Positions 20,883-32,300 of a stretch of DNA of 64,000 nucleotides are shown here, in pieces. The position numbers and the translations under genes are program-made. The notes beneath the pieces are model-generated. The model saw only the letters and a list, made by a program, of their open reading frames with translations. It ran no database searches and was not told where the DNA came from. Every line of letters starts with the position of its first letter. The stretch's first letter is position 1. The DNA is from Hepsetus odoe (lineage: Eukaryota; Chordata; Actinopteri; Characiformes; Hepsetidae). Location of the stretch: positions 22,793,983 to 22,857,982 of the forward strand of contig CM029379.1 of NCBI GenBank assembly GCA_017165825.1, read 5' to 3'.

Positions 20883-21251
20883 TCAGCAGGGATGCCCAGA
20901 CTTCCCTCTCCCCGGCCACTTCTTCCAGCTCCTCCGGGCGGATCCTAAGGTGTTCCCAGTCCAGCCAAGAGACAAAGAGACATCTCTCCAGCGTGTCCTG
21001 GGTCTTCCCCGGGCTCTCTTTCTGGTGGGGCGTGCCCGGAACACCTCACCAGGAAGGCGTCCTGGGGGCATCCTAATTAGATGCCCGAGCCACCTCATCT
21101 GGCTCCTCTCGATGCGGAGGAGTAGCGGCTCTACTCTGAGCCCCTCCTGGATGACTGAGCTTCTCACCCTATCCCTAAGGGAGAGCCCAGACACCCTGCG
21201 GAGGAAGCTCATTTCAGCCGCTTGTATTCGTGATCTTGTTCTTTCAGTCAC
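20883..21251 (-). pseudogene. LINE ORF C-terminal region (after RT)
   Basis: It encodes TERTRSRIQAAEMSFLRRVS, then LRIERSQMRWLGHLIRMPPG and ARGRPRTRWRD, the typical basic region after the reverse transcriptase of these LINEs. A frameshift near the end changes the last 25 residues. It joins directly to the inverted segment at its N-terminal side. Confidence 0.85.
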
Positions 21252-21365
21252 TGGTGGGCTCAGGATTGGGTCACTGCTTTTTGCAGATCTGTTGGCTTCA
21301 TCAGGCCTTCAGCTCTCACTAGATCGGTTTGCAGCCGAGTGTGAAGCGGCCGGGATGAGAATGCC
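21252..21365 (+). pseudogene. Inverted RT segment inside the LINE
   Basis: On the + strand, opposite to the rest of the element, this reads GLRIGSLLFADLLASSGLQL and SLDRFAAECEAAGMR. That is the RT palm segment around the catalytic FADD box, with the second Asp lost. In intact relatives this piece lies between the RT core (right) and the C-terminal region (left) but on the same strand as they are. Confidence 0.85.
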
Positions 21366-21863
21366 CTGGCTGCATCTAGAAATCCTGTCCATAAAAATTA
21401 TGAACAGAATCGGTGACAAAGGGCAGCCCTGGCAGAGTCCAACTCTCACAGGAAACAGGTCCAACTTACTGCCGGCAATGCGGACCAAGCTCCGACACCG
21501 GTTGTACAGGGACCGGACAGCCCTTAACAGGGAGGCCGATACCCCATACTCTCGGAGCACCCCCCACAGGACTCCCCAAGGGACACGGTCGAATGCCTTC
21601 TCCAAGTCCACAAAGCACATGTAGACTGGTTGGGCAAACTCCCATGCATCCTCCAGGACTCTGCCACGGTTGTAGAGTTGGTCCACTGTTCCGCGAACTG
21701 GAGGGAAACCACATTGCTCCTCCTGAATCCGAGGTTCGACTATCCTACGGACTCTCCTTTCCAGGACCCCTGAATAGACTTTCCCGGGGAGGCTGAGAAG
21801 TGTGATCCCTCTATAGTTGGAACACACCCTCCGGTCCCCTTTCTTAAAGAGGGGGACCACCAC
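21366..21863 (-). pseudogene. LINE reverse transcriptase core
   Basis: Contains VVPLFKKGDRRVCSNYRGIT, CFVDLEKAFDRVPWGVLW (RT motif A with the first catalytic Asp) and GLCQGCPLSPILFIIFMDRI (RT motif B). It continues into noise at 21360 where the inverted segment starts. The upstream part is out of frame with it. Confidence 0.9.
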
Positions 21864-21870
21864 CCCAGTA

Positions 21871-22320
21871 TGACAGTCCTACAACATCCAGAGCCTTGAG
21901 GAACTCTGGACGGATCTCATCCACCCCCGGAGCCCTGCCACTGAGGAGCTTTTTGACCACCTCGGCAACCTCAGCCCCAGAGATGGAAGAGTCCACCTCT
22001 ATGTCCCCAGGCTCTGCTTCCTCATCGGAAGGCATGTTGGTGGAATTAAGGAGGTCTTCGAAGTAATCCCCCCACCGACCCACAACGTCCCGAGTCGAGG
22101 TCAGCAGCGCACCATCCCCACTATACACTGTGTTGACTGTGCACTGCTTTCCCCTCCTGAGATGCCAGATGGTGGTGCAGAATCTCCTTGAAGCCGTCTG
22201 GAAGTCTTTCTCCATGGCCTCACCAAACTCCTCCCACGCCTGAGTTTTTGCCTCAGCAACCACCAAAGCCGCATTCCGCTTGGCCTGCCGGTACCTATCA
22301 GCTGCCTCCAGAGCCCCAAA
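21871..22320 (-). pseudogene. LINE endonuclease-RT linker and RT start
   Basis: Reads LEAADRYRQAKRNAALVVAE, through GDYFEDLLNSTNMPSDEEAE to GRAPGVDEIRPEFLKALDVV. It breaks off with a frameshift before the RT core, and the usual segment between the two blocks is missing. Confidence 0.85.
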
Positions 22321-22680
22321 AAGGGTGGGTAGTCCAGACTGCTGTTTGGCGCATAAGCGCAGACACACTAAGGACCCGTCCCCCAACCCGAAGGCGGAGG
22401 GAGGCCACCCTTTCATCCACCGGGGTAAACCCCAATGTACAGGCCCCGAGCCGGGGGGCGATAAGTATGCCCACACCTGCTCGGCGCCTCTCACCGGTGG
22501 CAACTCCAGAGTAGAAGAGAGTCCAGCCCCTCTCAAGGAGATTGGTTCCAGAGTCCAAGCTGTGCGTCGAGGTGAGTCCAACTATATCTAGCCGGAACTT
22601 CTCCACCTCACGCACTAGCTCAGGCTCCTTCCCCACCAGAGAGGTGACATTCCACGTCCCTAGAGCCAGCTTCTGCAGCC
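22300..22680 (-). pseudogene. LINE APE-type endonuclease, C-terminal part deleted
   Basis: Contains KLALGTWNVTSLVGKEPELV, KFRLDIVGLTSTHSL and RRRAGVGILIAPRLG, the N-terminal half of an AP-like endonuclease. The second half with the usual catalytic Asp/His motifs is absent, and the frame jumps to the linker near 22310. Confidence 0.85.
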
Positions 22681-22907
22681 GAGGATCAGACCGCCAAGGC
22701 CCCCGTCTTCGGCCACCGCCCAGCTCACACTGCACCCGACCTCTTTGGCCCCTCCTACAGGTGGTGAGCCCATGGGAAGGGGGACCCACGTTGCCTCTTC
22801 TGGCTGTGCCCGGCCAGGCCCCACGGGTGAAGGCCCGACCACCAGGCTCTTGCCATCGGGCCCCACCTCCAGGCCCCGGTGACCCATGTCCGGGCGAGGG
22901 AAAAATT

Positions 22908-24189
22908 GACTTTAATTTTAATTTAAAATTTTCTTCACAAAAAAAGGTTATGACATGGAATTGTAAAAAATAAAACATCTTTAAGAGCCTAAATGGTGGA
23001 GGGGAACGTGCAAGTTGTTTTGTGGAAAATAGACCATAATGCATCTGATTTAGATCAGATTTATGTATAGACCAGAAATATATATTTCGCCACCACTGTA
23101 AAGAAATCCCTGAAAAGATGATTTTCAGATGAGTTTCTTTACAATGTAAAGAAATTGAACACTAATGCAACTCTGAATAATGTTTAAATCTCAAAACAGA
23201 GAGCACTGAAATGTCAGCAAAGTTGTCTTTTGTTTTTCTCCACTCTAAGTGTAGATGACACTAGTTAGGAAAGACTAGTCAATTTTGCAAGGCCACATAG
23301 ATTGTAAAACTGACAGGGTTTGCTCTAAACTCAGATCATAATCTAGTTAAAGTCCATGAAAGATGGAGTAAATAAATGACAATGGATGTCATTTTCTCTG
23401 ATTTGTTTGTAGGTCTCAGGGGAGAAAATGTTCCATTAACTCACAAATCTACAACCTCAAGGTAGGATGCCCTTTTCTCTTGCTCTTTTCCATTTCCCTC
23501 CAGCTCTCGTGGTGCTGACAGAGAGGAATGTGTTGTTTGTCACTTGGAGATGTGTTGTGGCCTGTGTTTCTTCTTTAGCGTGCCTGGAAAAACATGCCCA
23601 TGGAAGTTTTGATTTTAACTGTAAGTTGTTATCTGTCTATAATTGGAATGAATTCTAATAAAGAAGCTTCACAATACTGGCACTGAAACCGGTGCTTTCT
23701 TTTTCTCCTGACATGGCAGATTGTGTTTAGTCCAGAGAAGTCAGGAGTTATTGCTGTCGTTTTGCTATATTGCTTTAGACTGAGATCACTTTTAACAAAG
23801 GTCAGTAGTTTTGAATCAGTTATACATTTCTGAGTTTTTTAACAAACTTATTTTTTTTCAATAGTGTGTGAGCTGTGAAGATGAGAATAATGAGAATGCC
23901 TGTTGACGGTGGAAAAGCCACTACAATTTTTCCTTTTTTTTAAATTTCTTTTTATTGCAACACAGTGCCTTCAATGGCTAAGCAATGCATCAGCCTGCTA
24001 AAGCTGGTCAAAGACGCAATGGTTCAATGGATCTGGTGCTAATAAGAATTGTCTCAATTAATTTATGCACACAAACCTCTCTTACAGCATGTAAACCAAA
24101 TACAGTGAGCTTACAAGTGTTTCTGAACTGTTGTTGAACCTCTGCTTTAGTGAAGGCAATAAACTTTGCCTGATGCAGCTGGACTATTT
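22908..24189. other. Non-coding stretch, nothing recognised
   Basis: AT-rich. A GT/AG-bounded scrap at 23414-23460 lacks a recognisable reading frame. Confidence 0.4.
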
Positions 24190-24525
24190 TTAATCCAGAG
24201 TTTACTAGTTATTTGTATATATTGGGGCCTGCGTGCTCAATGGCCTCTTTATGAAAAGTTGTTTATTATGACTGGCCACTTTATTAGAAATGCCCAACTC
24301 ACTGGCCACATTATGGCACTGGTGAGAGTATTTGAGGCACTGCAGCGTTGTTGGGGTTTTGACACACATCAGCGGTCCATCCCACTCACAAAGAACCCTT
24401 TGCGGTCAGAGATCAAACACTGATGTAGAACTAGAGGACAGTTCAGCAAATGGACTTCAGTCTCTCACTGTACACCAGCAAGGGAGGTGTTTCTGATAAA
24501 GTGGACATTTTCAGTGTTGTTCTGA
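24190..24525. mobile_element. MITE-like DNA transposon with CCACTTTATTAG ends
   Basis: The left end ACTGGCCACTTTATTAGAAA (24271-24290) and the right end GATAAAGTGGACATTTTCAG (24497-24516) are inverted relatives. Internal GGCACTGCAGCGTTGTTGG is typical of an abundant teleost non-autonomous element. The piece at 52007-52200 looks like the same group. There is no coding sequence. Confidence 0.6.
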
Positions 24526-25224
24526 CGTCGCTGATTCAAGCTAATTAAGTGAGGAATTGGATCAGTGAAAACTCGACTGTGTGAAATCCACTGGTGTGTA
24601 AAATGCATTCATCCTGAAGAAGATATGGGTTGTGGGCTCTTTCAAAGTTGTCTTACGACAGCTGGTTGCAAGCTGGCGTTACTAATATAACAGAATGTGA
24701 CAAAATTGTCAGATGCATTAAAGTAGTTATTAGCCATCTAAAGGAGTAAGCAATGGGGTTTATGTTCGATGAGCAAATGGATTAAGGATTAGAGCTGCAT
24801 GATGTACATGTATCATGTTGTGATCTTGACCTTTGCAGTGCTGAGACCGCAAAAGACTGCAATATGCAAATGAGCCTGCTAGCTAATCACTGCGTGTTTA
24901 TAGCACTGTGACCATCAAGACCAGAACATTTAAAAGTAAAGAGATGCCAGTGGTTCTTGTTTTAAGGTTCTCACTAGTTAATTAATGGAAATATTTACAT
25001 ATATCCACCTATTCAGTCTGCAGTGGTTAAGCCCTGCTCACTCAGGCTAAAGGTATGGGTGCTTCAGCTCCAAACCTCTGTTTGATTGGTGCATAAAAAG
25101 TGGAGACAATCAGATTAGATATCACTTACATCTGTGTTTCGACAATAGGAATAATACTTATCACTGTATGCTATTTTGTTAATCTCTGATGGTTCTCATT
25201 TATCCCTGATGGTTCTCACATTGT
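24526..25224. other. Non-coding stretch
   Basis: Nothing recognised. Confidence 0.4.
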
Positions 25225-25493
25225 TGCATCATCATGAAAAGTGAAAGCAACTATTCCTGTCATATGCAAGAACACAGCACAGCATGAACCACAACGAAAT
25301 TGGACTTCTGCATTTAACCCATGCACACAAACACACACCATGCAGCAGGAGGTAGCTGTGAAAGTGCCTGGGTTGCAGTGACAAGGACGGTACCTTGCTC
25401 AAGGGTACCTCAGGGCAATCTACTGGTAAGCAGTTTGAACCCACAATCTTCAAATCCTGCAACTCCCTAACCACTAGGCCACCGCTGCCCATA
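25225..25493 (-). mobile_element. tRNA-derived SINE, family B
   Basis: On the minus strand GCAGCGGTGGCCTAGTGGTT is the A-box region and GTGGGTTCAAACTGC the B-box region. The body is CCCTGAGGTACCCTTGAGCA and the tail runs through CAATTTCGTTGTGGTTCATG. Further copies are at 39985, 41537, 49619, 55455 and 57700, and a chimera at 57977. Confidence 0.85.
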
Positions 25494-26020
25494 GTGTGCA
25501 TGGTGTTAAAATGGTGCTGAAGAACATAAGTCAGCAAAGCCCTTGCTGATTCGGTGGAACTTTTCAGAAAGACCCTTTAAAGTAGAAGATGAATAAACTG
25601 AAACAGCTCAAGTAAAATGAAATAGCGACACTGAATATTGTCTGACTTGATCCTCACTTTCCTTTATACGATAAAAATCCACTTTCATTTTCAAAGCGTC
25701 ATGCAGAAGACACATTTATACCTGCAGGCCCACACACACAGAGAGAGCTGTGTGAAATGGGGTCTGCTTTATGCAGCATAATAGGCAACCCTCAATAAAA
25801 GCATGAATACACATTTCATGAACTACCTCTTTCTCTCTCTCTCTCTCCCTTGCTTTCTCTTCCCCTTTGGCTTGTCCTGATCAATCTTGCTCTCTCACTC
25901 CGTTGCCATCTAAATGTTAGCCGCCCACATTTGCTCCATAACACTTTACTGACAGACAACCCTTCTGCATCCAATCCATTTTGCACACACGCATGCACAC
26001 ACACGGCCTTATTGACACAA
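25494..26020. other. Non-coding stretch with short CT repeat
   Basis: CT run at 25829-25848 and CA run near 25985-26002. No gene. Confidence 0.4.
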
Positions 26021-26260
26021 CGCCATGAAGAGGCTCATTTGGAGTTTGCATCAGAGATGCATTATTATGAAATATGTCTATTTATGCGTCTCCTTCTTAG
26101 CGTGGCAGAGGGGTCATTGGGACAGGCCGGCAAAGCTGGTCTGGATTTACAATTCTTCATTCACCTTCCAAATCATCCTGGAAATTCAACGTGAAATTGG
26201 CGAACAGTCTGGCGAACAGTGTCAGCCTCTGATGCACATGTCTCACAGTGAAAAGGGTCA
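26021..26260. promoter_or_regulatory. Candidate conserved non-coding element
   Basis: Repeat-free sequence with GCATTATTATGAAATATG and an exact GGCGAACAGT doublet (26200-26219). A GA array follows. The overlapping 114- and 154-codon frames have no family features, and the second runs into the microsatellite. Confidence 0.25.
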
Positions 26261-26286
26261 TTTATATGGATTAGTTAATGTGCTTT

Positions 26287-26288
<2 letters not shown>

Positions 26289-26348
<60 letters not shown>
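26289..26348. repeat. (GA)n microsatellite
   Basis: About 60 bp of AG dinucleotides, with a second imperfect GA/CAGA array at 26548-26600. Confidence 0.95.
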
Positions 26349-26352
<4 letters not shown>

Positions 26353-26600
26353 CACTGAATGAAGGCTTGAGGAAAAAAGAAAGGAGAATACATCTTTTCA
26401 GAATAATCATTGGCCTGTTTTCTTTTCATCTCTTGTGTTTCTTTCACTCTCTTTCACCATTGTCCTGTTCACTCAGCCTAAGCATTTAGTAGAATTTAAG
26501 ATTTACTTTATTGCATAAAATGGGTTAAAAGAAAGAAACAGTCTCCAGAGAGAGAGAGACAGAGAGAGAGAGAGACAGAGACAGAGAGAGACAGAGAGAG

Positions 26601-27129
26601 AATGTGAGGTTCAGTAGATCAGAGTTGATTTTTGTGTTGACTCAAAATTCCCACATTAAAATCCAGGCATTACTCTTCTCTACACAGCAGTGTCATTGAC
26701 ATATGACTGGGTGCTGAAGCACATCCGTTTGCTACAGCATGCGAAAGGGAGCAGTAATGGAGTATTCCTGAGATGTTGTATGAGATTTTCCATTTCTCAG
26801 TTGAATCTCAGTTGCTCTGGATACAAAACAAATCCTAGAGTATCCCTCTTACATCCAAGCTAAAATACAAATAAAATATGGAATTAAGACTGAATCTTCT
26901 CAATTGGTCATGACGTACTATCACTGGAAAACAGAGAATCTAAGCAATGATTTGGGTTTGCAATTTTTTTTCTATAATAGTTCTATAATATGTATGATAT
27001 GAACCCTAAAAAGACCTAAAACGAATTATGCATTTGTCAAGGTGACATGGTTGCAGAGGAAGCATCAATACATAGTTTTTGTAGTAACAAAATCAATCTT
27101 TGTAATGAATTTAATAAATCATCATATTT
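26601..27129. other. Non-coding stretch
   Basis: Nothing recognised. Confidence 0.4.
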
Positions 27130-27480
27130 CATAGTAGTTACTGATTAATTAATGCTATATTATAAATGAATAGTGAATACTGAATAATGGATCATTGATT
27201 ATACAAATGCTGAATATCAGTATAATATATAATTATATAATAATAATTCATTATAGATTACCATTTTTCATGGCAGATAACGAATAATACATAGTGTATA
27301 CTGAATTATTCAAAAGAAAAATTTTCTAATAGATACAAAATGTCATGTCAGATAACAATTTGAATAACTAACAGCATTATCTGAATAATCCATTGTTCAC
27401 ACTGAATTTCTTATCATAGATACAATATAAATATTATTACTAAGTGATTCTGACTGGGTTCTGAATAATTAGTGGTAAAA
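27130..27480. repeat. Degenerate AT-rich tandem repeat (GATACTGAATAAT-like), locus 1
   Basis: Imperfect units built around AATACTGAATAATGG, GATTACC, GATAACGAATAATAC and TATACTGAATTATTC recur every 20-30 bp. Similar units are seen at 48120-48340 and, on the other strand, at 57905-58375. Confidence 0.6.
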
Positions 27481-27949
27481 ACAGATCACAGGATATTTAG
27501 TGATTTATTTACTTGTATTTAGCTGAAATTATATTGTTTTCCTTCAACAACATATTTGACTTACTCATTTGAATCTCTGAAGAAAAGTCTGAGAGAAATC
27601 AGCCTAAACAAAAATAAGAATCAGGTAGATTCATTCTTTGGCAGAAACATTACTTTTATAAGAGTAAATTTAAGTTAGTGCTTAAAATCATGATAGAACT
27701 TTCCTCAGAGGAAAGATATGAATGAGTTTGAAGCAAAGTCTCAGTCAGACCTTCTCTAAGGTAAATGTCTTCATCTGACCCAAATTAAGACATTCAAAGC
27801 TGCAGTATTAGATCTACACACAACCTGATTGTGATTGTATCAGTGGAGATAGAAATAACTTCATCTCACTCAGCGTTGCCTGTGACTTGGTCTCATGTCT
27901 TAGTTTTGACTCGTGATAAACTTGCTTTCTTTCCAAATCTCTTTGAATT
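27481..27949. other. Non-coding stretch
   Basis: Nothing recognised. Confidence 0.4.
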
Positions 27950-28205
27950 ACACTTCAGGCTTGCTGGGTAGCAAAGGCAGGAAGTGTGTCAGGCTGGCAG
28001 AGTTTGAGCGCCTGACACCAGCTTAAGACAAGACTGGCAGCCATTACTGTCAGAAAGGGCCTCCCTGTGCAGAAGGATGTTAGCGCTGGCCTTGCTAATC
28101 TGCAGGCAGCAGTGCCAGTTTAACACACCAAGGCGCCGTAATGCCACGATTTACACACTTCAATTTGCCCAGGCTTCCAACAGCCAAGAGCAATGGCTAT
28201 GCTGA
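27950..28205. promoter_or_regulatory. Candidate conserved non-coding element
   Basis: Even-composition, GC-balanced, repeat-free sequence (GTTAGCGCTGGCCTTGCTAA, CAAGGCGCCGTAATGCC). A CT array follows at 28210. Inference from appearance. Confidence 0.3.
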
Positions 28206-28207
28206 AT

Positions 28208-28209
<2 letters not shown>

Positions 28210-28284
<75 letters not shown>
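28210..28284. repeat. (CT)n microsatellite
   Basis: 75 bp of TC with one GC interruption. Confidence 0.95.
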
Positions 28285-28897
28285 CTTGAATGCTATTAGT
28301 GGTAGGAATCCTGTCTTTGGCTGCGGTGTTGATTGAAAGCTGTGTTTATTGATTTCATTGTCACTGAGCTCAGCAGAGACGCTTTCTGCTGCAGCTGCCT
28401 CCTGCCTCACCCAAATCCATCTCCCTTTCTCTCTTACTTGCTTTCTCTCTCTCTTCTCTCCCCAGTCTTGTGTCGCTCAGTAAAATGACTCTTGCTGGAT
28501 GATTTATCATTAAGCATATGCACAGAAACCCAGAATGCAGCTTCTCACTAAGTTCTTAACTCTTCTCTAACTCTTGTTGAAAGAGTGCAGCCAACACTGT
28601 CAGTAGAAACACTGAGGAGCTGCCTATTTTTAACCACTTATTTAAAGCCTTCTATCTCTTATGTACAATCCAAAAACCACATACAGTTTCACAATAAAAG
28701 GCACTAATCTGATGGCTTGTTCCATCAAGGGTAGGCCTTCAGTACCTTCATTGTACTCCCCTGCAGTTATACACCCATACAGTTTCCTACATCACACTTT
28801 CACTTTTACTGTTCTATTTTGTGACATAAGGATATGAAAAAGGACAAACCTACCCCCTTTCTACTGAGGATCAATACTGGACCTCATGGACCATGTT

Positions 28898-28899
<2 letters not shown>
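28285..28899. other. Non-coding stretch
   Basis: Nothing recognised. Confidence 0.4.

Positions 28900-28934
<35 letters not shown>
28900..28934. repeat. (GT)n microsatellite
   Basis: 35-bp GT array followed by GGGTGTGGGTG. Confidence 0.95.
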
Positions 28935-28938
<4 letters not shown>

Positions 28939-29728
28939 TGGGTGTCTGTTGGTGTGTCTTCATCTTTCATGTTTATATTAAATCCTATCACAAGTGTGTC
29001 TTCTGTTCTTCTTATTTTTTATTTCTTCCACTATAACTTCTTATTTCCTCCTCATCTTCACAGGAGGGTGTCAGTTAGTTGTCAGACTTAAATCAGTTGT
29101 ATATAAAGAAAAAAGCCATCAGCAAGTGGTTTTAAATTTAAAATGTAATCAGAGCAGCAACGGTTTAGTGCAATCAGTGTTCCTTCATAAGAAGAGAGAG
29201 AGAAGGAGAGTGAGAGAGAGAGATGAAAGTGAGGCAGAGTTTTAAACAATACAGATTAATGACAGCGCTTAAACTGCCATGGCACAATCAGACAGCAGAG
29301 AGTTTAAATGTTCAGATATTTTGACATCATTACTGTCATACTGCTCATACTCAATTCCGGGTTTTGTTTTTTTTAATGGGCACACATACCTATGCATGTC
29401 GCACAGAGGTGTATTACATCTTTTATATAGGTATTTGCAGTTTTTATCATCCTTCAGGTCAGATCTTTTTTTTTTAAAGCTTTTTGGGTTTTTCATTTTT
29501 TGATGGATTGATCTTGACCTCCTTCAGAAGGCACTTCCTTTTTATATTGACCTCCTCAATAAAGAGCTCTCATGATCTCATGACAAGAGATCTCATGAAA
29601 TTTCCACCCACTTTGAATCAGAATGTGATTGGTTAACTCACTAACCTTTTAACCTTATTAGGTTGGCAATGTGAGAGCTTCTGTCCAACTTCTGATGGTG
29701 AATGCTTAACCAATGGGAGAGCTTGCTT
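28935..29728. other. Non-coding stretch
   Basis: T-rich segments and a GA-rich stretch at 29192-29224. No gene. Confidence 0.4.
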
Positions 29729-29736
29729 GTCTATAC

Positions 29737-30020
29737 CAGTGGGGGCGCAGAGGTATTGCAAGGGGGGCGCCATTCCCCATTTATGCACCATTGTTGTGGA
29801 GACAGTTGTTTATTCTTGTTTATAACTTCAGTATCCTCTTCATTTCTCCCACAATGGTGAAATTGCACCATTTGTAATTGCATTTGTTTCGCTTAATTAG
29901 AAATGGGAGCTGTATTTCAAATAAAGTTTGAATCTGAACCTGTGTAGTTTGAATGGGGGGGCTCCATAATGTTCCTATCTAGAAAAGGGGGGCCGTGCAG
30001 AGAAAGTTTGCGAACCACCT
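29737..30020. mobile_element. hAT-like MITE, about 284 bp
   Basis: It is flanked by near-identical 8-bp copies GTCTATAC (29729-29736) and ATCTATAC (30021-30028). It starts CAGTGGGGGC and ends GTTTGCGAACCACCT, whose complement begins AGGTGGTTCGC. Eight-bp duplications and CAGTGGTTC-type ends are typical of hAT elements. No transposase is present. Confidence 0.6.
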
Positions 30021-30028
30021 ATCTATAC

Positions 30029-30389
30029 TGACAGAACATCATTTTTGTTTTAAACATTGGGCAGAATTGCAAACTGATGATTGATATCCGATAATAAAGT
30101 TACAAGAAAATCGCATATAGCTTGCAAGGTTTGTCTTCATTCACTGCATTCTTGTGCCTTGGACAACCAGATGAAACTCATTTTGACTGAAATGAACTTT
30201 TCATAGCTCTGAAGCTAATTGACATTTGGAAATATGCATCCATTTTGACCATTGTTAATTACTAGTTTATAAAAATATGGCATTTTACCCTCATTTCTTC
30301 TTTATACCAACCCAAAAATCTCAGTCTTATCAGGTCTCCACTGACGATTACTTTTTTTATTCCTTTTTTTTTTTTTTTTTTTTTAGGTC
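30029..30389. other. AT-rich non-coding stretch
   Basis: It ends in a 24-bp T run (30361-30384). Nothing else recognised. Confidence 0.4.
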
Positions 30390-30640
30390 AGTGGCGGCCA
30401 TGTTCTCGTTTATCCCAGTGCTGTAATTACCATAAGAGTCGAATCATCCCTGATAATTATTTCTGCGCAGCAACTCCTGTAATAGGATTCCCTCTCTTCC
30501 TCAGCGCTCTTCCAACACAAACGGATTTTGGCTCTCCGTCCCAGCGTATCTTGCTGGAGTTAATTATCTCAACTTTACGGAGGAAGACTTTCACTCCATC
30601 ACATTTCCCCACAGTCTGGCTGAGCGCAGGCCACTAATGA
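30390..30640. promoter_or_regulatory. Candidate conserved non-coding element
   Basis: Repeat-free sequence with TGTAATTACC, CCTGATAATTATTTC, CCTGTAATAGG and GAGTTAATTATCTC. It is one of the clearest clusters of homeodomain-type cores in the window. Conservation is untested. Confidence 0.35.
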
Positions 30641-30929
30641 CTTTTAGGGTTTTGTCAATTTCTTTTTCTTTCCTTTTTTGTTTATTGTAAGCCTGCAAGT
30701 AAAGATTATTTCTATAATCAGTAATCTAGCTATTTTTCCATTTGCAATATTCTCTCCCTTTGCCACAGTAATTCAAAGTTCCATCTATGCATGTGACGTA
30801 ATCATTTATAGTTTAATTACACAATGGAACAATAAAGAATAAGCAAAATATGGTTCATGAAGTGTATTACAGTCTCTAACAGTCATAAAAATTTGTTGAT
30901 CAGCCACAGTATTGTTTCATTCCAAGAAA
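30641..30929. other. Non-coding stretch
   Basis: Nothing recognised. Confidence 0.4.
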
Positions 30930-31535
30930 GAACACTACAGATGCAGTGTTTGCTCTGAGGGTGTTGATGGAGAAGTACAGAGAAGGTCAGGAGTTGGACA
31001 GATTGGACAGGTTGACAGACGAGGTTAGACAGGAGTCCCCATGGACGATGATGTTTGCTGATTATGTTGTGATCTGTAGCGAGAGTAGGGAGCAGTTTGA
31101 GGAGAACCTGGAGAGATGGAGATATGCTGTAGAGAGGAGAGGAATGAAATACATGAGTGTGAATGAAAGGGAGAGAAGTGGTTAGGATGCAGGGAGTGGA
31201 GGTAACAAAGGTGGAGGAATTTAAATATTCAGTTCAGAATAACAGGTATTGTGGAAGAAATCTGAATAAGAGAGTGCAGGCAGGTTGGAATGGGTGGAGA
31301 AGAGTAACAGGAGTGATAATGTGACAGATGGATACCAGTGAGAGTGAATGGAAAGAATGAAGAATATATTGGGAGAAAAATGTTGGGTGTTGGGTGAAGC
31401 TGCTTCACAAGAGGAGAAGAGGAAGGACAAGAGAAGGTTTATGGATGTAGTGAAAGAGGCATGTTCTTGTGGTCGGTGTGAATGAGGAAGATGCAGAGGA
31501 CCGGAAGAAATAGAAACTGATGATCTGTTGCAGTG
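30930..31535 (+). mobile_element. RTE-like LINE fragment, copy 2
   Basis: Only the + strand copy. It reads FALRVLMEKYREGQ, then jumps to DRLTDEVRQESPWTMMFADY, ENLERWRYAVERRGMK and YMSVNERERSG, with a deletion between the first two blocks. The catalytic FADD has become FADY, so the RT is dead. Frameshifted post-RT sequence continues to about 31535 without the typical 3' end. Confidence 0.85.
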
Positions 31536-32201
31536 ACATATAAACATCATGCAAACCTCTTTTTAAATCCAACAGAAAATTAAATATTGCCACCATGATA
31601 GCCCTAGTATATTTAAGTGCTCTATAATGGATCATTGGCAAGTTCATGTAGACATAAAACTATTATTTATTTTCACATTCAGCTTATTTATTATATTGAC
31701 CCAAAGGTTGGTAAAGATTTTCTGATTCAGTTTGTGTTTATGTTTGCACGCTTGTATACATCAGATCTTTTCACACCTCTTTCATGGTCCAGTTAGTTCG
31801 GTTTCTACACATTGAATACAGTTTATTCTGATGTCAAAATTTTTCAAGCACATATAATCAATGCTATCTTGCACCACAAGCACAATTTATCAAGAGCCAA
31901 AAATGCAAAAATTGTATTGTTGCTTTGGCTTTGAGGAGTAATAGCATTACGGTTAGTAAATAGGTCCAGTTTGTGGCTCGGGATACAGATATTGCAGAAA
32001 TATGAGACGCTGAAGATGTGCAAGTGAACAGGCATCAGTCAAGCACAGCTAACAAAGACATACTCACACTCCACATCTGCTCACTCACCTGAAAGTTCTC
32101 TCCCTGATGTTCTTCTGCTGAAAACAGGTCAGCTGTGAACACCTCACTGTATCTGAAGGGATCTCAGGATGGAGAATTAATTAACAAGGCATTCTGGGAG
32201 G

Positions 32202-32202
<1 letters not shown>
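31536..32202. other. Non-coding stretch
   Basis: Nothing recognised. Confidence 0.4.
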
Positions 32203-32277
<75 letters not shown>

Positions 32278-32300
32278 TAAAAGAAAGAGAGAAAGAAAGA
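32203..32300. repeat. (GA)n microsatellite
   Basis: About 70 bp of GA followed by GAAA-type imperfect units. Confidence 0.95.

Larger units (their letters stand above)
20825..22900 (-). mobile_element. Rex3/RTE-like LINE, rearranged, about 2.1 kb
   Basis: A minus-strand non-LTR retrotransposon with its 3' end at 20825. The tail is a GATG repeat (CCATCCATCCATTC on +), the kind described for Rex3. The left and right flanks share AAAAATT (20818-20824 and 22901-22907), a plausible target duplication. In order it holds a GC-rich 5' leader, part of an APE-type endonuclease, a truncated linker, the RT core, an inverted RT piece and the C-terminal region. Complete relatives are longer, so blocks of the endonuclease, the RT palm and the region after it are deleted. 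The family name is from memory of teleost proteins of this type. Confidence 0.85.

Noticed and set aside
20950..21624. 224-codon + strand frame in the LINE
   Set aside because: It is the antisense of the LINE ORF except for the inverted RT piece at 21252-21365; not a gene.
22188..22973. Several + strand frames over the LINE endonuclease and leader
   Set aside because: Antisense shadows of the GC-rich minus-strand element.
23414..23460. Small exon-like piece with TGTAG before and GTAGGA after
   Set aside because: No recognisable peptide in any phase; splice-like strings of this quality are expected by chance in tens of kb.
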